This document shows, one piece after another, positions 5,452 to 7,987 of a stretch of 7,987 nt of DNA. A program made the translations under genes and the position numbers. The stretch's first letter is position 1; each line of letters starts with the position of its first letter. The notes under the pieces were generated by a model, which was given only the letters and a program-made list of their open reading frames with translations, searched no databases and was not told the origin of the DNA. Source of the DNA: an uncultured Bacteroides sp. (GTDB taxonomy: Bacteria; Bacteroidota; Bacteroidia; Bacteroidales; Bacteroidaceae); NCBI GenBank assembly GCA_900557355.1, contig USSR01000299.1, forward strand, positions 1 to 7,987, written 5' to 3'.

Positions 5452-7984
5452 ATTGTTTCTGCTTTACATATCCGGAAGGTGAAACCCCATACTCATTCTT
5501 GAAACATTGCCGGAAATAAGCCACACTACTAAATCCCGTCATATAGGAAATCTCTGAAATTGTATATTCACCAGATATCAACATCTCCACACTTTTACGC
5601 ATCTTTACCTTACGAATAAACTCATTGGCCGACATATCTGCCAAACCTTTAATCTTCCGATATAGGGTAGAATGACTCATACACATCTTATCTGCAATGA
5701 AAGCCACATCCATCTTCTCCATCTCTATGTTCTCCTCGATGATCTGCGTAATTTTCTGCATAAACTCATTATCCAGCCTGTTCAGTGAACTTACAGCTTG
5801 TTCCTGAGCAGGCTTTACATCGGCCAGTAATAATTGCGAAGCAATCTTCTTGCGTGTTTCCAGCAAGTTATTGATACAGCTATGCAGCAGTTTTGCACTG
5901 AATGGTTTCGTCAGATAAGCATCCGCACCCGAGGCATAGCCTTCCTCCTTGTCATGCAAAGAATCCTTGGCCGTCAGCAGGATAACCGGAATATGACTGG
6001 TACGCATATCCTCTTTTACTTTCTTACAAAGTTCCACTCCATCCATAATCGGCATCATGATGTCCGATACTATAACATTCGGAATCCGCGCTTGTGTCAA
6101 TTCCCAACCTTCTTGTCCGTCTTTGGCAGTAATCACTTCATAAATATCAGCAAACGAACTTTTTATATACTCACGAATATCAGAGTTATCCTCCACCACG
6201 AGCACAATGGGACATCCGTCCAAAGCAGGATCCATTCCGCCCATATCCTCCGTTGGAATGGGCAGTTTTTTCACCTTGCTCTCCACATGAATTGCATTAG
6301 GATAAGTATTCTCCGTCAACAAACGCAAGATAAATGTGGTTCCCACTTCTGGTGTACTTTCCACCTTCAGCATACCTTCGTGCAAATCGGTAAGTCCTTT
6401 CACCAGTGCCAGACCAATACCTGAACCTGATGCCTGAAACTTACTTTTAGCCTGATAATAACGGTCGAAGATATGCGGTAATGCTTCCGGCTCGATACCA
6501 TGCCCGGGATCTTTCACACTGATTTCCGTATATTTTATCTGCATTTCCTCTACCGAACGCAAGGTCAGTGTTATCTCTCCTTCCGAAGTATATTTGACGG
6601 CATTACTCAATAGATTATCCAATATGATAGTGACCATATCCGCATCATAGAACAGCTCGGCATCTTCGGTTTCAATATGAATATGATAAGCCACCTTATT
6701 GTTGGGATTCAGCTCTTTATAACGCAGCCCGATTTCCTGTACCAGTTGTGCCAGATTTCCCCTTGCCACTGCCAGTTTCCGGTTTTGAGTCTCTGTTTTA
6801 CGGAACTCCAGAATACGATTGATTAGATTCAGCAGGCGGGTAGCACTATCGTGGATGATACTGATCTTATTGGCATGCTTGGGAGATAGGGTACCATCAC
6901 TCAACAGATCTTCCAATGGTCCCAGAATCAGCGTTAGCGGTGTACGCAACTCGTGCGTAATATTAGTATAGAAACGCAGCCTTTCATTGTTCAGTTCCAA
7001 GTCATTCTGACTTTTTCTGCGTTCCAGATCCAATGAACTTTCCAAGTCTATCTTATGCTTATAGAAATGAAGTAATCCATAGAGAGCCAGGACAAAGAGC
7101 AATACATAAACCAGTTTGGCATACCATGTGAGCCAAAACGGTGGCTGTATATGAATCACCAGCGAAGCCTCTTTCTCATCCCATTCCTGGTTGCGAATAC
7201 GTGTCTTTACTTTAAAGACATACGTACCGGGAGAAATATTACGAAAAGTTACCTGATTCTCTCCTTGCGTGTTATACCAGGCTTTTTCTAACCCCTCCAG
7301 CATATAAGTAAATTCTACTTGCGGGCTTTGGGTATAGTCCAGCACATTGAAAGATATCTTGAATGTATTCTGATTATACGGTAAATTTATCTCCCCATCA
7401 GCAATAGGCATCGGCAATTCCTCGTCATGACTCTCTTTCATACGGTGATACGTACAAAAACGGGTAATGACAATAGAAGATACCTCACGGTTAGTAGGAA
7501 TATCCTTGGGATTAAAATAACACGCACCATTCTGTGAACCAAAATACATGGTGCCATCAGAAGTCATGCAGGTAGATCCATTCATAAAATCACCCATAGG
7601 TACTCCGTCGTGATGGCTATAATTATAAAATACCTTCTTCGCCTCATCCAGTCGGGAGACTCCACCATTCGTACTGATCCATATTTGATGAAGCTTATCC
7701 TCAGTAATAGCACGCACCTGACTGTTTTCCAAGCCATTCCGTTCTTTAAAGACTTCATACTCGTCCAGATTGGCCGTATCATGGAAAATTGCCACTCCCT
7801 CACGCGTAGCAACTAATATCCTTTGTCGGGAATCCTGCATCATATGGTTGACGGCATTCGAACAGAAACCATTTTCAACTACGAAATTATATATAAGCTT
7901 ATTGTTCGGATCGAATACCGAAACACCTTTGCCGAATGTTCCTATCCACAGTTTATCTTCTTTATCCCTCAAGATACCATGTAT
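5450..7984 (-). CDS. Hybrid two-component system protein (HTCS), 3' part: propeller, Y_Y_Y, kinase, receiver and AraC domains
   Basis: One-protein signalling system: periplasmic sensor, membrane anchor, histidine kinase, receiver and DNA-binding domain. Residues are counted from the TTG codon at 7972. Order: beta-propeller blade remnants with LWIGT-like motifs (1-155), Y_Y_Y domain (about 215-276), one membrane helix (about 284-304), HisKA with H340 in NITHELRTPL, HATPase with N453/N457, DPGHGI (488-493) and GSGIGLAL (516-523), receiver with D595, phospho-acceptor D637, T667 and K689, then AraC-type HTH (about 753-838). All key catalytic residues are present. Full-length HTCS proteins are usually about 1,300-1,400 residues, so the signal peptide and most of the propeller are missing. 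The frame stays propeller-like to 7984 and then reads TAG at 7985-7987, so the gene is either broken there or affected by a base error; TTG at 7972 is unlikely to be a true start. HTCSs usually control nearby glycan-utilisation loci, none of which is in view. Confidence 0.93.
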   Translation of the reverse strand: MHGILRDKEDKLWIGTFGKGVSVFDPNNKLIYNFVVENGFCSNAVNHMMQDSRQRILVATREGVAIFHDTANLDEYEVFKERNGLENSQVRAITEDKLHQIWISTNGGVSRLDEAKKVFYNYSHHDGVPMGDFMNGSTCMTSDGTMYFGSQNGACYFNPKDIPTNREVSSIVITRFCTYHRMKESHDEELPMPIADGEINLPYNQNTFKISFNVLDYTQSPQVEFTYMLEGLEKAWYNTQGENQVTFRNISPGTYVFKVKTRIRNQEWDEKEASLVIHIQPPFWLTWYAKLVYVLLFVLALYGLLHFYKHKIDLESSLDLERRKSQNDLELNNERLRFYTNITHELRTPLTLILGPLEDLLSDGTLSPKHANKISIIHDSATRLLNLINRILEFRKTETQNRKLAVARGNLAQLVQEIGLRYKELNPNNKVAYHIHIETEDAELFYDADMVTIILDNLLSNAVKYTSEGEITLTLRSVEEMQIKYTEISVKDPGHGIEPEALPHIFDRYYQAKSKFQASGSGIGLALVKGLTDLHEGMLKVESTPEVGTTFILRLLTENTYPNAIHVESKVKKLPIPTEDMGGMDPALDGCPIVLVVEDNSDIREYIKSSFADIYEVITAKDGQEGWELTQARIPNVIVSDIMMPIMDGVELCKKVKEDMRTSHIPVILLTAKDSLHDKEEGYASGADAYLTKPFSAKLLHSCINNLLETRKKIASQLLLADVKPAQEQAVSSLNRLDNEFMQKITQIIEENIEMEKMDVAFIADKMCMSHSTLYRKIKGLADMSANEFIRKVKMRKSVEMLISGEYTISEISYMTGFSSVAYFRQCFKNEYGVSPSGYVKQKQ

Positions 7985-7987
7985 CTA

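Noticed and set aside
5834..6424. Plus-strand open frame of 196 codons
   Set aside because: It lies wholly inside, and antisense to, the well-conserved receiver and kinase region of the HTCS gene, and its translation shows no recognisable domain.

Overview
The window looks like a chromosomal segment of a Bacteroides-type organism (Bacteroidota, Bacteroidales). The evidence is the large one-protein sensor kinase/response regulator/AraC hybrid (HTCS), a protein architecture typical of that group, A/T-rich starts without clear Shine-Dalgarno sequences, and promoter-like TAnnTTTG boxes of the Bacteroides -7 type. It holds five protein genes and no RNA gene, CRISPR array or recognisable insertion sequence.

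Layout from left to right. Positions 1-73 are a short downstream spacer with a possible hairpin. Positions 74-2997 carry three minus-strand genes, transcribed in the order cation diffusion facilitator (CDF) transporter, extended SDR (NAD(P)-dependent reductase/epimerase) and Aur1-like PAP2-family membrane enzyme. The SDR and PAP2 genes overlap by 10 nt. The CDF gene is separated from them by 48 nt, and that gap has its own -7-like box. Positions 2998-3255 are a divergent intergenic region with a good CDF promoter candidate and a notable 7-nt-period inverted repeat just upstream of the next gene. Positions 3256-5400 (+) encode ribonuclease R. A strong stem-loop at 5409-5451 separates it from the convergent HTCS gene, whose 3' part fills 5450-7984 (-). 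The HTCS reading frame meets a TAG codon in the last three bases of the window.

Functionally this is mostly ordinary core genome: RNA turnover (RNase R), divalent metal export (CDF) and, by inference, a two-gene lipid or envelope modification unit (SDR + PAP2). The HTCS presumably senses a glycan or related ligand and controls genes outside the window. The points most worth a second look are the heptamer-built inverted repeat in the rnr leader, the Aur1-like His/His/Asp spacing of the PAP2 protein together with its overlapping SDR partner, and the in-frame stop at the HTCS edge. I found no convincing evidence of a wholly new system here.
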